The position numbers and the translations under genes are program-made. This document shows, in pieces, positions 1 through 12,200 of a stretch of 64,000 nucleotides of DNA (positions are counted from its first letter, which is position 1; the number at the start of each line of letters is the position of its first letter). The notes beneath the pieces are model-generated. The model had not been told where the DNA came from and made no database searches. It saw only the letters and a program-made list of their open reading frames with translations. Source of the stretch: Cyclaneusma minus (taxonomy: Eukaryota > Ascomycota > Leotiomycetes > Marthamycetales > Marthamycetaceae); assembly GCA_037179335.1 (NCBI GenBank), contig JAKZHN010000041.1, positions 62,001 to 126,000 on the forward strand, written 5' to 3'.

Positions 1-994
1 ATCTTGAGATTTTCTACCGTGAGTTTCCTTTTCTAGAGTACTCGCAATATATGAAGCAAAAGTTAATGGACGACAGATCACATCTGACCCCGAAGTTAGA
101 GTGCCGTACAAATGGGAACGTCAAAAATCACTCATTCATACCAGACGACTATGCACTCGAGTGTCATCGGCTTGTCGAAGACCAGATTGTCCGCTTCTGC
201 ATCTTACCCGCAACATCTCAGGGCCTATCGTTAAAGATCCCAGGCTCACCAGCGACCTCAAAGGAGAGAATGAAGACCAAGAGAAGCAGGAATATTCTTA
301 CATCGGACTGAGAACCTTTGAACTGCCCCAGGTTTTCTTCCACCACACTTGGGATCAGACCCCTGAAAAGGAAGTTCCGATCTACTTGACGGATGATTCA
401 TGGCTCAAGCTCTCCAGCGAGCTGACAATGGATGAGCAAGAGAAGCTCCACGTCTATGGCACTCGCGAAGACACAAGCGAACTCGCACAAATGCCACCCC
501 TGAGTCCAATTCCGAACGCATCTTCTACACCCTCGCCTCTGCAATTACATACTTTGGATGCAGTCTCTCCGTCAGATCAAGCTTCTTCGTCATGTCTAAG
601 AAGATCGCTGACTTGTCCCATTCGCATTTCAAGATCCCGCGCGCGGATGACACCGACATCTCAAGCTTCTCCGAATATATCCCCATCTTCACCAACGTCC
701 TTGGCAGACACAGACACAAGCCCAATCGATTCGCCTGTCAGTCCAGATGAACGTCAAGTAGTCTACGATGCGACCTTCCCACTCCTAGAAAAGACTTCAC
801 GGAACCGGTCCAACACGTTTCATTCAGAGAATACCCAGGGATGCCCCTTCAAGGCCATCAGGGGCTGGTTCTCTGGTATGAAGAGGTCTCTCGGGTCCCA
901 AAAAAGCAGCGAAAAACCCGAAGCAGACCACGACAATGCTAGAGACCTTCCAAGTCCGCAAGTCCCGGGTCAGTGGCGAGAGAGTTGGGTCTGA
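1..994 (+). CDS. 3' part of an unrecognised protein gene (partial at left edge)
   Basis: I do not recognise this protein. Two frames look coding. The frame beginning at base 3 is open from the window edge to 311 and reads like a folded protein (for example FIPDDYALECHRLVEDQIV). The frame ending in the TGA at 992-994 carries the rest: a short ordered part (YIGLRTFELPQVFFHHTWD) and then a Ser/Pro/Thr-rich, probably disordered tail of about 150 residues. The change of frame must fall between about 170 and 300, but no convincing fungal intron is visible there; possible donors are weak (GTCGAA, GTCCGC). A very short or non-consensus intron, or a one-base sequence error, would explain it. The start of the gene lies outside the window. 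Confidence 0.5.
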
Positions 995-1794
995 AAGACA
1001 AGAGGGATTATCATTTGGAGTCCGGAGGTTCAGGGGTGGTGCCACGATTGATTTACTGTCGCAGTTTTCGGGGCGGCTATCGAGTTTGGGTTGGGAGGCT
1101 ACACTTGGCGTTTCTGTTGTCAGAGCTTTGTTGTCAGCATTTAGGTATATCGCAAATAGAATGTCGGTGGTGTTTTGCATATTTCCAACGAACTTAGCCC
1201 CGAACACTATCAAGTCATTCAAGTATCTCCCCAAGCACTAGACCGCTGCTTTGCCTTCAACTACTTATCATCTGAAACTTTTGAGCTGATATCAGTGAAT
1301 AGTGACGCAGTAGTGACTCGGATAGTTTGTAATTGCCTCTCTCGGAGTTTTCTCAATCAGTTTTCATAGTCAACTGCGTTTTCACCAAATCCAATTCACC
1401 TTTCCATAATTATTTGGATTCCGATTTTCCCTAATTCCTTAACTCACAATTGACAAGTGACAAGTGACAACTGGAAACACTTCAAATTAGACTTTTACAG
1501 TTACTCATTACTTAACTTGAAAGTTGAAATTGAAAAATGGATTTACAGACTGTATTCAAAACCAAATATGCCCATATATGTAGAAGTTGCGAAGACCAGA
1601 CCGAGATGCGCTTTCAAAAAGTGAGCTGACATCGACGCCGGCCGCTCGCGCTCCTCGACATCACCCCACCTCACGCGACACCAATCGAACCTCCAAAGAG
1701 CATTGAGAGATCAGAACCTCAGCTCACCGAAACAAAACAAAGCAACACATCTCCACAAAACGTCTCACACATCTCTCAATCGCTCAGTCCCAAC
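995..1794. other. intergenic, no gene seen
   Basis: This 0.8-kb stretch lies between the partial gene and the small membrane-protein gene. Several short open frames overlap on both strands with no protein-like composition. From about 1430 the sequence is AT-rich with short direct repeats of GACAAGTGACAA type. From about 1640 it becomes C/A-rich, as is usual in the 5' leader of a fungal gene, which fits the gene starting at 1795. Confidence 0.5.
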
Positions 1795-2257
1795 ATGTCC
1801 TCAAGCGGAAACCCACGATCCTTCTGGACCTCAACCGCCGGCGGCGTACGTCCATTCCCCTCTACCCATCCCACGCCACCTCGCGCAACCTTCACTGACC
1901 TCCCTATCAAACAAACAGAAATTCACAGCCCCCCTAACCGCCCTAACCATGGCCACCCTCCTCTTCATCTACACCCGCACCTCCATCCGCGCCGCCAAGC
2001 GCAACGCACAAGCCCACCGCGAAGCCGACGGCGGACAAATCTCCTGGCACAAAGAATCCTTGCGATCGCACGGCGTGTTGGAAAGACCGGGCGAACAGGG
2101 TAGTGTGAAGGAGTTGGGGAGGGAGATGCTTGGTGTTGGGGTGGCGCCGGTTGATAAAGACCATAAGGGAAATGGGAAGGTAGTGGGGAAGGAGACGGAA
2201 ACAGACGAGGAGAGGCGGATTAGGGAGGTCGTTAGGAGGGGTGGGAGGGAGGATTAA
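1795..2257 (+). CDS. small single-pass membrane protein, conserved-looking hypothetical
   Basis: Two exons, 1795-1845 and 1919-2257, joined across a 73-bp intron (GTACGT...ACAG) in phase 0, give 129 residues. The start ATG follows CAAC in a C/A-rich leader. After a short polar N-terminus (MSSSGNPRSFWTSTAGG) the second exon opens with a hydrophobic stretch, about residues 19-33, reading FTAPLTALTMATLLFIYTR and followed at once by basic residues, so one membrane helix with a basic flank. The remainder is hydrophilic, with GGQISWHKESLRSHG and an Asp/Glu/Arg-rich tail. A mitochondrial inner-membrane location is possible but is inference. I know no function for it. Without the intron the frame from the ATG diverges into a Pro-rich reading, which is why the spliced model is preferred. 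Confidence 0.65.
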
Positions 2258-3091
2258 GGCCTGGTGGCAAGAGGAATTGGACGGTTTGGGAGGGTGGTGG
2301 CATTGGTTTGGGCGTTAGGAAGGAAGCATTACCGATGGCATGGCATGGCGTTGGGCGCATATCCGAGCACGTACATACCAAGCTCGAAAATACCTAGGCG
2401 TTCTCGTGCCGAATTGGTCACCGGAACTCCGACCAAAGATGTGAAGTCTAGCTGAATGATTTCGTTACGTTCCGTTTTCTACAAAGCAGAGGCCGGAGGA
2501 GAGCGCTTGCTCACAATCAGACTACTATTCACAAGTCGAAACATCGTTCTCATTCTCAATTCTTAAACGCAATATCAAATATCACACCATTATTGGCACA
2601 ATTTCTGTCACTTGAACATTTCTTTCCTATTATAGAAAAAACTAACACTCTCCAAACCACCTAATGCACGCTAGCGGCCCCCTCAACTACGGGCCTTCAC
2701 AGAAAATAGGTATCGCAGCATTAGCACCCCCTCAATGCTAGTAGCGACTAATATATGTAATGCTCCTCGCCTTGCAACGAATCCTCGTCAGCAGAGAATT
2801 TGCCTGTCAACTGCGCATTTGGCTCCCCCGCCGCCCCCACACCCAGAAAACGCCCGAAACAGCCCTCAAGACGAAAATCTGCTCCCCGTTTCCTCGTTCT
2901 CAAACGTGGTTATGACCAGTTGCTGCCAGTGGCGCCCCTAGATCTATAACACAATTGCCAACGTGCACCTGCTCCCTCTCTTGATCCTCATGATCCGCGC
3001 GGCTTCCTTCACTTGGTTCCTGACCCTCCACTGCCTCTCCCCGACGATATATGTGTCTGCTGGTGGAACGCGTTGTGACCCGAGATCATGT
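2258..3091. other. intergenic between convergent genes
   Basis: No convincing gene. The stretch lies between the 3' ends of the small membrane-protein gene and the minus-strand carrier gene, and should hold both 3' untranslated regions. Short open frames here have random-looking composition. Confidence 0.5.
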
Positions 3092-4332
3092 TTAGATGAC
3101 TCTCGCCGCCACTTTCTCTTTCGCTTCCGCTTGTATACGGTTCAAATGCCGCATCACATACTCGTACGTCAACATAGTCGTAGTCGCAGCCGGCACAGCA
3201 CGCATCATATTCGTCCCCATACCGGCATAAAACGCTCTCCACCCCTCCTCCTTCAAGATAGTCCGGAAAGTCATCACAATGCCTCTATATCTTCTGGGCA
3301 AAGTGGCTTTGGCGGCTTTACTCAATAGCGTATTGTTGCTGTTTTGGTTTCCTTCCAGACCGCCTCGGAAGGCAGCATATTCTGTCGATGCTGACGGCAT
3401 GGATCGTTGTTGCGTTTGCAGACGCGTGCGGAGAACCTCGTGTGGGTAGGTGGCTGAGCTGGCCATGATTTTGCTTAGCACGCTGGCGGATAGGACGCCG
3501 AACCAGTGGGATCCGGAATCGCCTTCCGCCGAGTGGCCCATTCCTTGGCCGGTAAACTTGGTCTTTAGGAACTCGTAGGCGGGGAATTGCACAGCGACGT
3601 GGGTTAATCCGAGTAGAGCAGGCGTGAGACCGGAATAGAAGGATAGAAAGCCTTCGGTGGTATACATCTTTCGCGCTGCATCCAGCGTCGATTTATAGTG
3701 CCATGGCGGCCGATTTTCGAAGGAACTTGAAGACCGGCTGACTTGCGACATCAATCGTGTCTTGATGACCCATATAGGGTTGGTGACCATTGTCGATGAT
3801 GCCCCGGCAACTATCGAGGACCAAAAATTCACCACATGCATATTATCTGAGGGGCAAGTCAGTAATCGTCTTTCATAGCAAGGGGGCTTTACTCGCCCAT
3901 CCTTTTCCCAAAGTACTCTTTCGACCTCCCATAGACTGTGAACCAGACTGCCCATGTTGGAAGATAGCCCAAGATAATTGGTCCCAGCCCCCTATACATC
4001 CCCCTCAGGCCCTCTTCTCTCCATATAACTCGGGCGGTTCCCATTAGTCCATGATATACGACGGCTCCCGGCGGCCGAGTCGCGCCGCTCTGACTTCTAA
4101 ATCCGCCCTGGGCCTGCAATTTCGTCTTTATAACATCCAACGGACAAGTGACAACTCCGGAAGCGAAACCCCCTATCGATCCAGCCACAGCGTTGAAACT
4201 ATCGCCATTCCCCCTTAAGCAAAGCTGCTCGAGCACAGTCAGCCGCGCATTCGCACCAGTAGCGAGTCCCGGTCTCTTCGCTTCGAGATAATCGGTAGCC
4301 GTCTCGGGCGGCGTGCTGCGTTCGCCTGACAT
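3092..4332 (-). CDS. mitochondrial carrier, NAD+ transporter type (SLC25 family)
   Basis: A solute carrier of the mitochondrial inner membrane with the three repeats of the family. Repeat signatures are CPLDVIKTKL, NPIWVIKTRLM and YPHEVLRTRLQ. Trp in the second signature in place of the usual acidic residue is typical of the NAD/folate/pyrimidine-nucleotide branch (yeast Ndt1/Yia6, SLC25A32/33/36). Overall length (about 400 residues) and the insert between repeats 2 and 3 fit a fungal NAD+ carrier; folate or nucleotide transport cannot be excluded. Exons are 4332-3897 and 3846-3092. No GT donor keeps frame: the GT at 3892 gives an immediate stop. A GC-AG intron (GCGAGT...CTCAG, 3896-3847, 50 bp) joins KRM to DNMHVVNF exactly in frame. 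I took the start at MSGERS; an in-frame ATG nine codons upstream (4359) is possible. Confidence 0.85.
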
Positions 4333-5251
4333 AGTGGAAACAGCGAAAAGTCCGGTCACGAGATGAATCCGGCTCTCTCAACCGAAGGGGCGGGCAGAAT
4401 GAAGGCGGCCTTTCGCAAGCCGTATTCTTGTCGATGGCTGACTTTCCAAGTCTCGTGTCCCGGTGTGCGGGGAGGATTCCCACGCAGCACGCCAAAGACA
4501 CAACGGCTAGCGGTTATCGGCCATTGGCAGACTTCGAGGACTATTCTGTGCGTGCAGGCGGGCGACGGGCGTTTGGTGTTGGCGATGCGGTGTGCGCTGG
4601 GGATTGGAGTGGGATTGAGGGGTGGGACTCGGGGTTTCGTGGGGGACTCGGGGAATGCGAGAGGGAATCGCAATGATGGTGGACAGTTGGCGGAGTGGGA
4701 GACGGCACGATCAACTTCAGCGTGAGATTCGAGTATGTCGTTGAAGCAAACAAGCGGCACGGCACCGATATTATTCGCAACGCAGCAGAGTGGAGTCGCT
4801 TGGGGCTGGGCAGGGTCAAGTCGGTATATGGTGAGCAGGTCGGCCGCGGGTGGGAACGTCGGCGCGGGCGGTGATATGACTATTATTGCGTGCGTGCTGC
4901 TGATGTATGGCGGCGATGCGGTAATGGCTTCAGTGGGGGGTCTTTCTTTTTGGTACCCAGGTATCTCTTGCGCCGACCACCCGGACCTTTGATCTTGCTT
5001 TGTGACTTGTCTGATCCGGGTCGCCCTTTTCCCTCGCTCGCTTCAACTTCCCATCCCGCGTTCAACCGCGCGGCTGGAAAGCTTGAATCGCATCCGTCCA
5101 TTTTGGCGGACTGGCAAATAAGGCGCCAGCGAATGCCACTTACGCCTGCTTATGTAACATCCCAGACCTCGAAATAAACCTCATCGCATTCCACGTGCCG
5201 CAACGCCTAAGACCGCGACGATTTGACGATTAAATACGCCCTACCGCCGCC
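4333..5251. promoter_or_regulatory. shared divergent promoter region, carrier gene / QCR7
   Basis: A 0.9-kb gap between two divergently transcribed mitochondrial-protein genes. Many overlapping frames run through it on both strands, as expected of GC-rich DNA, and none looks like protein. No specific element can be named with confidence. Confidence 0.4.
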
Positions 5252-5819
5252 ATGTCTGCCCCATCCCTCACCCGCTATGTCGAGAAGAGCTCGATGCTGA
5301 AGAAGCTCTTTACCCCCATGTCGAAGTGGTACGCCAATGCCGCCGGCTACAGAAAGCTGGGTTTGAGGTACGACATCTACCAGACCAAGATCGATTCGGA
5401 GCCTTGGAGATGGGCGAAGAAATGCTGACCTTCACATTGTGTGCAGGGCCGATGACCTGATCCCCGAAGAGTCCGAGACCGTCCTTCTGGCCCTGAAGCG
5501 TCTGCCACCCAAGGAGGCCTACGACCGTGTTTTCCGCCTCCGAAGAGCTTTCCAGGTGCGCCTACCAGACCGAAACATATTCACCTAGGCCTATTACTGA
5601 TGCGCATGGCAGCTGTCTCTTTCCCACCAACTGCTTCCCAAGGAACAACACACCCCTGAATCCGAGGTACATACCACAATGCACAACTGCGAGTAGCGAC
5701 ATTTCTGATATATCGCATTATAGGACTACCCATACCTGTCGCCCATCATCAAGGAGATCGAGGCCGAGAACAGGGAGCGCATGGACTTGGAGGCTATGGT
5801 GGTGAAGGGACGCCAGTGA
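5252..5819 (+). CDS. qcr7: ubiquinol-cytochrome c reductase subunit 7 (complex III)
   Basis: A 14-kDa subunit of the cytochrome bc1 complex, on the matrix side of the mitochondrial inner membrane. Four exons (5252-5367, 5447-5555, 5613-5666, 5724-5819) encode 124 residues, the family's usual length. Recognisable blocks are SKWYANAAGYRKLGLRADDL, EAYDRVFRLRRAFQLSLSHQ and the conserved LLPKEQ segment, followed by DYPYLSPIIKEIEAENRER near the C-terminus. All three introns are 57-79 bp with GTACGA/GTGCGC/GTACAT donors and ordinary AG acceptors, and each join preserves frame. No cleavable presequence is evident, as expected for this subunit. It is divergent from the carrier gene. Confidence 0.93.
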
Positions 5820-6159
5820 GAGCTTGTACATACGTACGAAGGAGACGCGGTAGGACGGAGTTGAAACCAGACACTCAGCTTAGGCCTATATCATAAGCAC
5901 CAATTAGACAAACGGAATTCAGAGGCTGATTTTCGAGCTTGTGCTAGCACCCGGAGATTGTTTGCAGAGCCACATCGGCTCTTACCCCTGAGAATGGAAT
6001 CCAATCAAGCTTAGCAGATCATGTCTCGAGTCTGAAAACCCCAGACGGAATTCAGCTTGCCCCCTTTTATTGGTGTTGTAGCTAAAGATGGCATCTGCTC
6101 ATTCTTCGTCATGACTTGGGAACTCCCAGGCTAATATGCCACTAATCCAGCCTCCGTTC
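5820..6159. other. intergenic between convergent genes
   Basis: A 340-bp spacer holding the 3' ends of qcr7 (plus) and the 6160-8538 gene (minus). No gene or structured element seen. Confidence 0.5.
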
Positions 6160-8538
6160 TCAAAATGGGTCGAAGAAATAATGGTCCCCGGTGTCCTCTG
6201 CGACTTCTCGACCGTCTTCGAGATACAAGCCCTGTTGGGGTCCGTCGCCCTGTCCATCGCTGCCAAACGAGGAACCGAAAAAATTCGGCTCGCCTTCCTC
6301 GAACCCTTCACTCTCATTCAAGAAATGCTCCTGTCGTGGCAATTCCTCGCTGTCGTTTTCATATTCCAGCCCCAGCTCCGCAAGCTCCTCCGACATGTGC
6401 TCCGGGTGGTCTGCCCCTGAGGCATTTTCCATATACGTCTCGGGCTGGCCTCCCCAGTACGAATGCCGCTCCTCCACGCCATCCTCTTGAAAGTGCCCAG
6501 GATCTTCAAAGTCAAGAAGCAAATCTTCTCCAAAGACTTCATTCTCCGTTGCTTCTTCTCCCTCATCCACGCCGTCGTCGTGCAGCTGCCCATCATCTTC
6601 GAAGCCGAGAAGCAACTCTCCTTGACCAAATGCGTTGTCTTCACTCACTCCCTCTTTCTCATCCCCATCGTCTTCAGCAAGAAGATTCTCCACAGCAGTC
6701 CACGCCTGCTCAGTCTTCACTGTCTCATTCGACGGCAGTCGGCGTCCAGCTTTCGGATTATGCAATTTCTGCTGCATCATATTCCACATGAGCCGTTTGA
6801 TATCACCCGAAACAGACGCCCTCGATATTGGTCCATCTTCTCGCGCCGCATCATCTCGCCCCTCTCCATCACCATTCCCAGCCTTGCTAAGCTTCAAAGA
6901 TGAAATGTGGCCCAGATTTTCGATCTTGCTCTGGAGCTTTGGGTAAGGTTGAACGATTTTAAGGATCGAGGTTATGGACCTAGCTAAGGATGGAAGGTGC
7001 TGAGCGCGTGCCGTCATTGCCTGAAGATATCGAGGAGAGAAAATAGCGGGCGCGACGTGCGAGAGTGTGATTTCTGAGTACGGCTTCAGCAACTTCGGTT
7101 CAGATGTGCTGCCTCGGGGTTTGGTCTGGTGTCCACCGACTAGACTGCGCAGTGCAAAGTCTAGGAGTTTGCACATCAGTAGTAGGTCAAAGTCTTTCTT
7201 GGGTTCGGCATGTATTTTTAAGTTTAGGGCGGTGTCTGGAATTGCATGCTTGCGGGGTAACATCTGGGATGAATTTGGACCCCAGAATTCGGACACGAGT
7301 GGAGGTACTCGACTTGAACTTTGAAAGGGATTTCGAGGGGAACGTGGCTCGGCTTTGATGAGGATGTCTGGAGTAGGAGGCTTGAGGGGCGACGCCTGGG
7401 ACGAGTTTGCGCTCCAGTCCTCAAAGATGAGTGGAGGTACTTGACTTGACTCCTGAGAGTCATCTTGAAAGGAAGACGGCTCTGTCTTGAAGTATTGATT
7501 CTCGAGACTATCGCAAGCCTCCCTCGGATGACTGTCGAGGCCGGATGCATAATTATCGTGTATGTAGGGATCGGCGATAGTGTATCTATCCACCGGCGAA
7601 GGGGGAGCGTATGGAGCAAAGGAGCTGTACGCTGGGGCCGGGTGTTGAGGATATAGATGTAAGCCGTCAAACTGCCCGAGCATATCCACATCTCCGGCAA
7701 TCCTGTTCCGTAGGCTATCCAACATTAGTGGAAAGTCACTTCCCAGAACATGCTGTTCTGGCAAGAGATCGAAATTCCCTAGCCCGATTTCCTCGGGAGT
7801 AACTTCAGGCGACACAGCGAAAAGGAGCTCTTCCTCGACCTTGATGTCATCGACACCACTTTCTGGGTTTTGGCTTGGAAGCAGCCCATCTTGTTCTTGC
7901 TTGAGCTTTCGTTTTTTCCGCGACGAGGCTTCCTTCTTCGGGATATACTTGAAATTTAGCGAAACATCCACTCTATCTAGGTGGGCCCGGAGCACGCCAG
8001 GAGGGATTCTGGGATCATGTTCTGACTCGATCAGAGTATACTTGTGAGTGTCTAGACCGTTCAGTAGTTGTGCGTGCTTGATATTGATAACGAAATTGGG
8101 CGGCTGGCTGGCAGTTTCGTCCTCACACTCATCGATCTGCAGAGATGCACACAAGCCCAGGTGGGACCATAGCTATTGCATTTTAGTACTCTGAACAAGA
8201 AATTGGCCAAAGATACAGATCAGAATCAAAGCATTGTCGCAGGCTTATCTTACAGGCGCATCTCTCGCAGAGTGTCCTAGCTCTTCAATGACCTCTCTCC
8301 GGGCCTGTCCTCGTAGCGGCTCATCATCGTAGCGCACCGAGAAGGCTATGGAGCAACCGGCGCCTCGGGCGACCCATGCCTTTCTGTCCATGATTTTCTC
8401 GAGAAAGTCGGAGGGCGGCAAAGAGGCAAGAACAGGGTCGTCAGATCGAATAGTGGCAGAAGAAGACAGACAGAGCTTGAGGGTGCTTGAGGTGTCGGTT
8501 ACTCGTACGCCGTCGAGAGTGACGAGAGCTGAAGCCAT
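6160..8538 (-). CDS. unrecognised, probably nuclear protein of 765 residues
   Basis: Two exons, 8538-8254 and 8172-6160, are joined in phase 0 across an 81-bp intron (GTAAGA...AATAG) and encode 765 residues. The N-terminal 150 or so residues look folded (MASALVTLDGVRV; LWSHLGLCASLQIDECEDE; FVINIKHAQLLNGLDTHKY). A strongly basic patch, KKEASSRKKRKLKQ at about residue 175, is a likely nuclear localisation signal. The middle is Pro/Ser-rich with short SP and KxE motifs. The last 250 residues are very acidic and end in DHYFFDPF. The pattern of folded N-terminus, NLS and acidic tail suits a fungal nuclear or chromatin regulator, but I recognise no named family. The ATG at 8538 is preferred over an in-frame ATG upstream because the upstream stretch (8539-8694) looks like leader sequence. 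Confidence 0.7.
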
Positions 8539-9261
8539 TGCAGGACAGCGGTCTATTGCATAGTGAGAGCGTAATGGAGCAGAGCATATTCTGCTAGGCA
8601 CATGGGCGAGATTTAAGGCTAAATGCAAAGGATTAAGGACGGCGAGGTATCTCGGCCATGAGGCCGGCTGGTCGCGGTTGGAAGTCGGGGTCACTCGGAC
8701 GCAGCGATGTGGCAGATAGTTCCAGACAGAATGGCGGATGACAGAGTAATATTATTTCACAAGAAAGCGGACAATATTTGAGAGAGAGGAAGAGAGGGAG
8801 AAGATGAGAGCAGAGAATTACTGGTGGTGCTTCTCTGAAGCAGGAGGTCCGAGCTCCGCTCTGCCGCTCAACTGCACCACAATATCTGAACTGCCAGTCA
8901 AAGCTTTGCCGGCCGATTTCTCACACATTGCACTGTTTAAACTCCGAGATTTTGAAAACGCATTTCAGACATAAAGTTGAGCCACCCTCTTCAGGGTCGC
9001 TCGCTATGCTAACTTTTTTCTTGACGAGGGCAAATGGCCCCCGAACCCAGACAGCCATTGAAGGCAGTGGCAGAACCACTTCTAGCAGACAATGCAGGAC
9101 CAAGACCTACCTGACCAGAGTATCGAATGCATGAGGAATACGACCTGGCGACTACGCCAAACGCCTTTTCCCGGCCATACGCCACTAATTCATAGCATGC
9201 TCTACTCAAATGCCTCGATCCTGAAGCCGCCTTGCAATGATACTTACGCAAAGGAAATCAA
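8539..9261. other. intergenic, no gene seen
   Basis: Promoter side of the 6160-8538 gene and 3' flank of MTR4. A purine-rich run (GAGAGAGGAAGAGAGGGAG) lies near 8780-8800. Short frames on both strands show no protein character. Confidence 0.45.
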
Positions 9262-12200
9262 TCACAAGTACAAGCTCTGTGCTGCCACGATGTCCCTCCT
9301 GATCTTCGTCAAGCTCTCCTCAAACTTGGCGGAGAGCTCGTCGCTGCCCATGACCTTTCCTGCTTGTGCCATTTGTCGAAGGAGCTCCTCGAGACGTCGG
9401 AAGAGACGAATCAGAGAGCCCTCGTAAACATCTGTCATTTTGCTGCGATGGCTGTCAATATAATTCGAGTGGGGACTACGAAAGGGGTTGCTTACCAGAT
9501 GTCGGCGAAAGACTTGCCCATGGTCCATGCGTAAACAACGTCCATCAGTTGCCATTTGAAGCTCCCCACATACTCTTCCTCGTTCAACTTCAATTTGCTC
9601 TCCTGACTGACCTTGGCAATGATCCTGGCCTGGGCCTTGATCTCACCAAAGGGCTTCGCCAACTCATCCTTCAAGTTCGGGGCTTGGCTCTTCTCCTCGA
9701 AGATGAAGCAACTCAAAACGGCAGCGATGATTTCCGGACTGAGGTCTCTGAAGAAGCCATTGAACAGCAGCTCGGAAAGAAGAAGCTCGTGACCATCGCC
9801 ACTTGATGAGATCTCGCAAGCCACACGTGCCTTGAGCTCAACCACTTCCTGGTCGTTGATAAAACCCAGACGCCTCAAGACTCGCTTTCGATTCTTGAGC
9901 TCATCCAGTTGCAAGATGCTCAAAGCCTCATCGATTCGTTTCTTCATCGCCTTAATCTGCTTGCCAATCTCGACCTTCTTCAGGTACTGATCGTAGAGCT
10001 CAGGCATACGTGGCGAGTTATGCAGTGGGCTCGCGAGAAGACGAGATTCCAGGACCTCGATTTTGCGAATGAGCTTCTTGAATGACTCGTCTTTGATGCC
10101 CATGTTCTCAATAGGATCGAGTAGCGCAACACCATCCGGGAACCTTTTCTGGACTTCTCTGAGGCCGTCTTGGACAGTCTTGCGGTCGCGGAATGAGTTG
10201 AGTTCCTTGGGAAGGAAGACGCGAACAGGTGCAATTGATTTGACACAAGAAAGGAGAACTGGGACTACCTCCATCCTTGCTTGTTCACCTTCGGCTGGAG
10301 GTCGAACGCCCGAGGGAAGTTCTTGATGAGTCTGCGTGGGAACGGAGGCGCCGTCGGCCACATTCAGCAGGACATCAAGAATGTATGATTCTTGGGGTGC
10401 ATATTCTTCCCTTGATCCATTGCCAGGTCGTCGAGGCGTGAATTTGACCACTGCTCCCCAGCCAAAGTCAAGATCATTGTGCTTGATGTGCACCATTCTT
10501 CCAGCCTGCAAGAATGGCAAGCAGTAATTTGGATGATTGATGACGGCTCGCATGTCTGATGCGTACTGGTCCAGTGTCTGGCGAAGCTCGTAGTACTCCT
10601 TGATCGTGCTCTCGTCTTCAATCAGGAGACTGTCTTGCTTTCTTCGAAGCTCAACAAGTTCCTGGTCGAGGTTTGATACACTAGCCGTGTTCTGGAATTG
10701 ATGAAAGCACTGCTCCAACATGAATTCGGGCGAGATACCCTCCACCCTCATCAAATTCAGAATCATGTTGTAGCCAAGGTAGAAGGCGGAGTTGAGCTTG
10801 TCTTGCTCTCCTCGAACAATTTCCTTTGCCACACCGGGCTCCATCGCATCGTCGATCATCATGATGACAATACCTCGGTCATCCAAACCTCTTCGACCCG
10901 CACGACCAGACATTTGGATGAATTCAGAGGGAGTCAGGTAACGTGGTGCGGTACCGTCAAATTTCTTGACACCGGTGAAAACAACGGTTTTGGCGGGCAT
11001 GTTCAAACCGATCGAGAAAGTTTCCGTAGCAAAGAGGACCTTGATCAAATTCTCTTGGAAAAGAATTTCGATTGTCTCCTTCAAAATAGGCAGAAGACCA
11101 GAGTGATGGACACCAATACCACGACGAAGAAGTGGCAGAATGTGCTGAATCTGAGGGAGTTGCTTGTCTTCGTCGGACAACATCTCAATCGCATTGTTGA
11201 AAACCTTTGTCACCATTTCCTTCTCAGAATCGTCGTTGAAAGCCATAGAGCTCATCTGCAGAGCGTATGCCTCACATTCTCGCTTACTGAAACTGAAAAC
11301 GATAACGGGGTTGTAATGCTTGACCATGATCATCCGAACGATCTTGTAGATATCAGAAGCCTCCCCCTTACTGCCGCCTTTGTTGGTCTTCTTGTCCTTG
11401 CCTCTGCCCTTTCTCTTGGCGTCAATATCTGCCGGGTCAGAGCCCTTCTTGGCTTCGATTGTAGCCATAGCTTTCTCGAAGTTGTCATCCCTGAAGTTGC
11501 CCTTCTCGTCAACAATCAAGTGTATGCCATCGGCCCCGGCAGGGAAGAAGTAGTGTTGGAGTGGTGTGGGTCGGAAATCAGTGTAAACAATGTGGCAAGG
11601 TTGGCGATGTATCTTGGTGATCCACTCCGCAAATTGCATGGAATTGGGGATCGTAGCGGACAAGAAGACGTAGCGGACCTTGTCAGGGAGGAGAATGATG
11701 GTTTCCTCCCAGACAACACCACGAGTCTTATCTCGCATGTAATGGACCTCATCGAAAACCACCCACTGAACCTCTCGCATGATCTCCGAGCCACGATACA
11801 GCATGGACCGCAGAATCTCAGTCGTCATGACAAGACATGTTGCCGTAGGATTGATCGTAACATCTCCAGTCATCAAGCCGACATCGTTAAATTCAGCGGC
11901 AAACTCTCGGTACTTCTGGTTACTAAGAGCTTTGATAGGACTGGTGTAGATGACTCGCTGCTTGTTCCTCAAACTCTGAGCAATGGCGTACTCTGCGACA
12001 ACAGTCTTTCCGGCACTGGTGTGGGCTGAGACCAAGACACTCTCCTCTCGCTCGATGCTGTTAATCGACAACCTCTGGAAGGGGTCCAACTCGAAGGGGT
12101 AAGTTCGGGCAGGCTCTTTGGACGGGGTGTGTGCGTTCAAGGGGACGTAATTCTCATAGTTCGGAGGAAGAGAGACCTGGTGCTGGATGTTATGCTGCAG

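Noticed and set aside
824..1241. Overlapping frames on both strands after the partial gene
   Set aside because: No protein-like segments; probably the 3' flank.
4363..5177. Several overlapping frames of 80-130 codons between the carrier gene and qcr7
   Set aside because: All show random composition in GC-rich DNA, and they conflict with one another.
10698..12029. 443-codon open frame on the plus strand
   Set aside because: It lies wholly antisense inside the MTR4 coding region and is a shadow of its codon usage.
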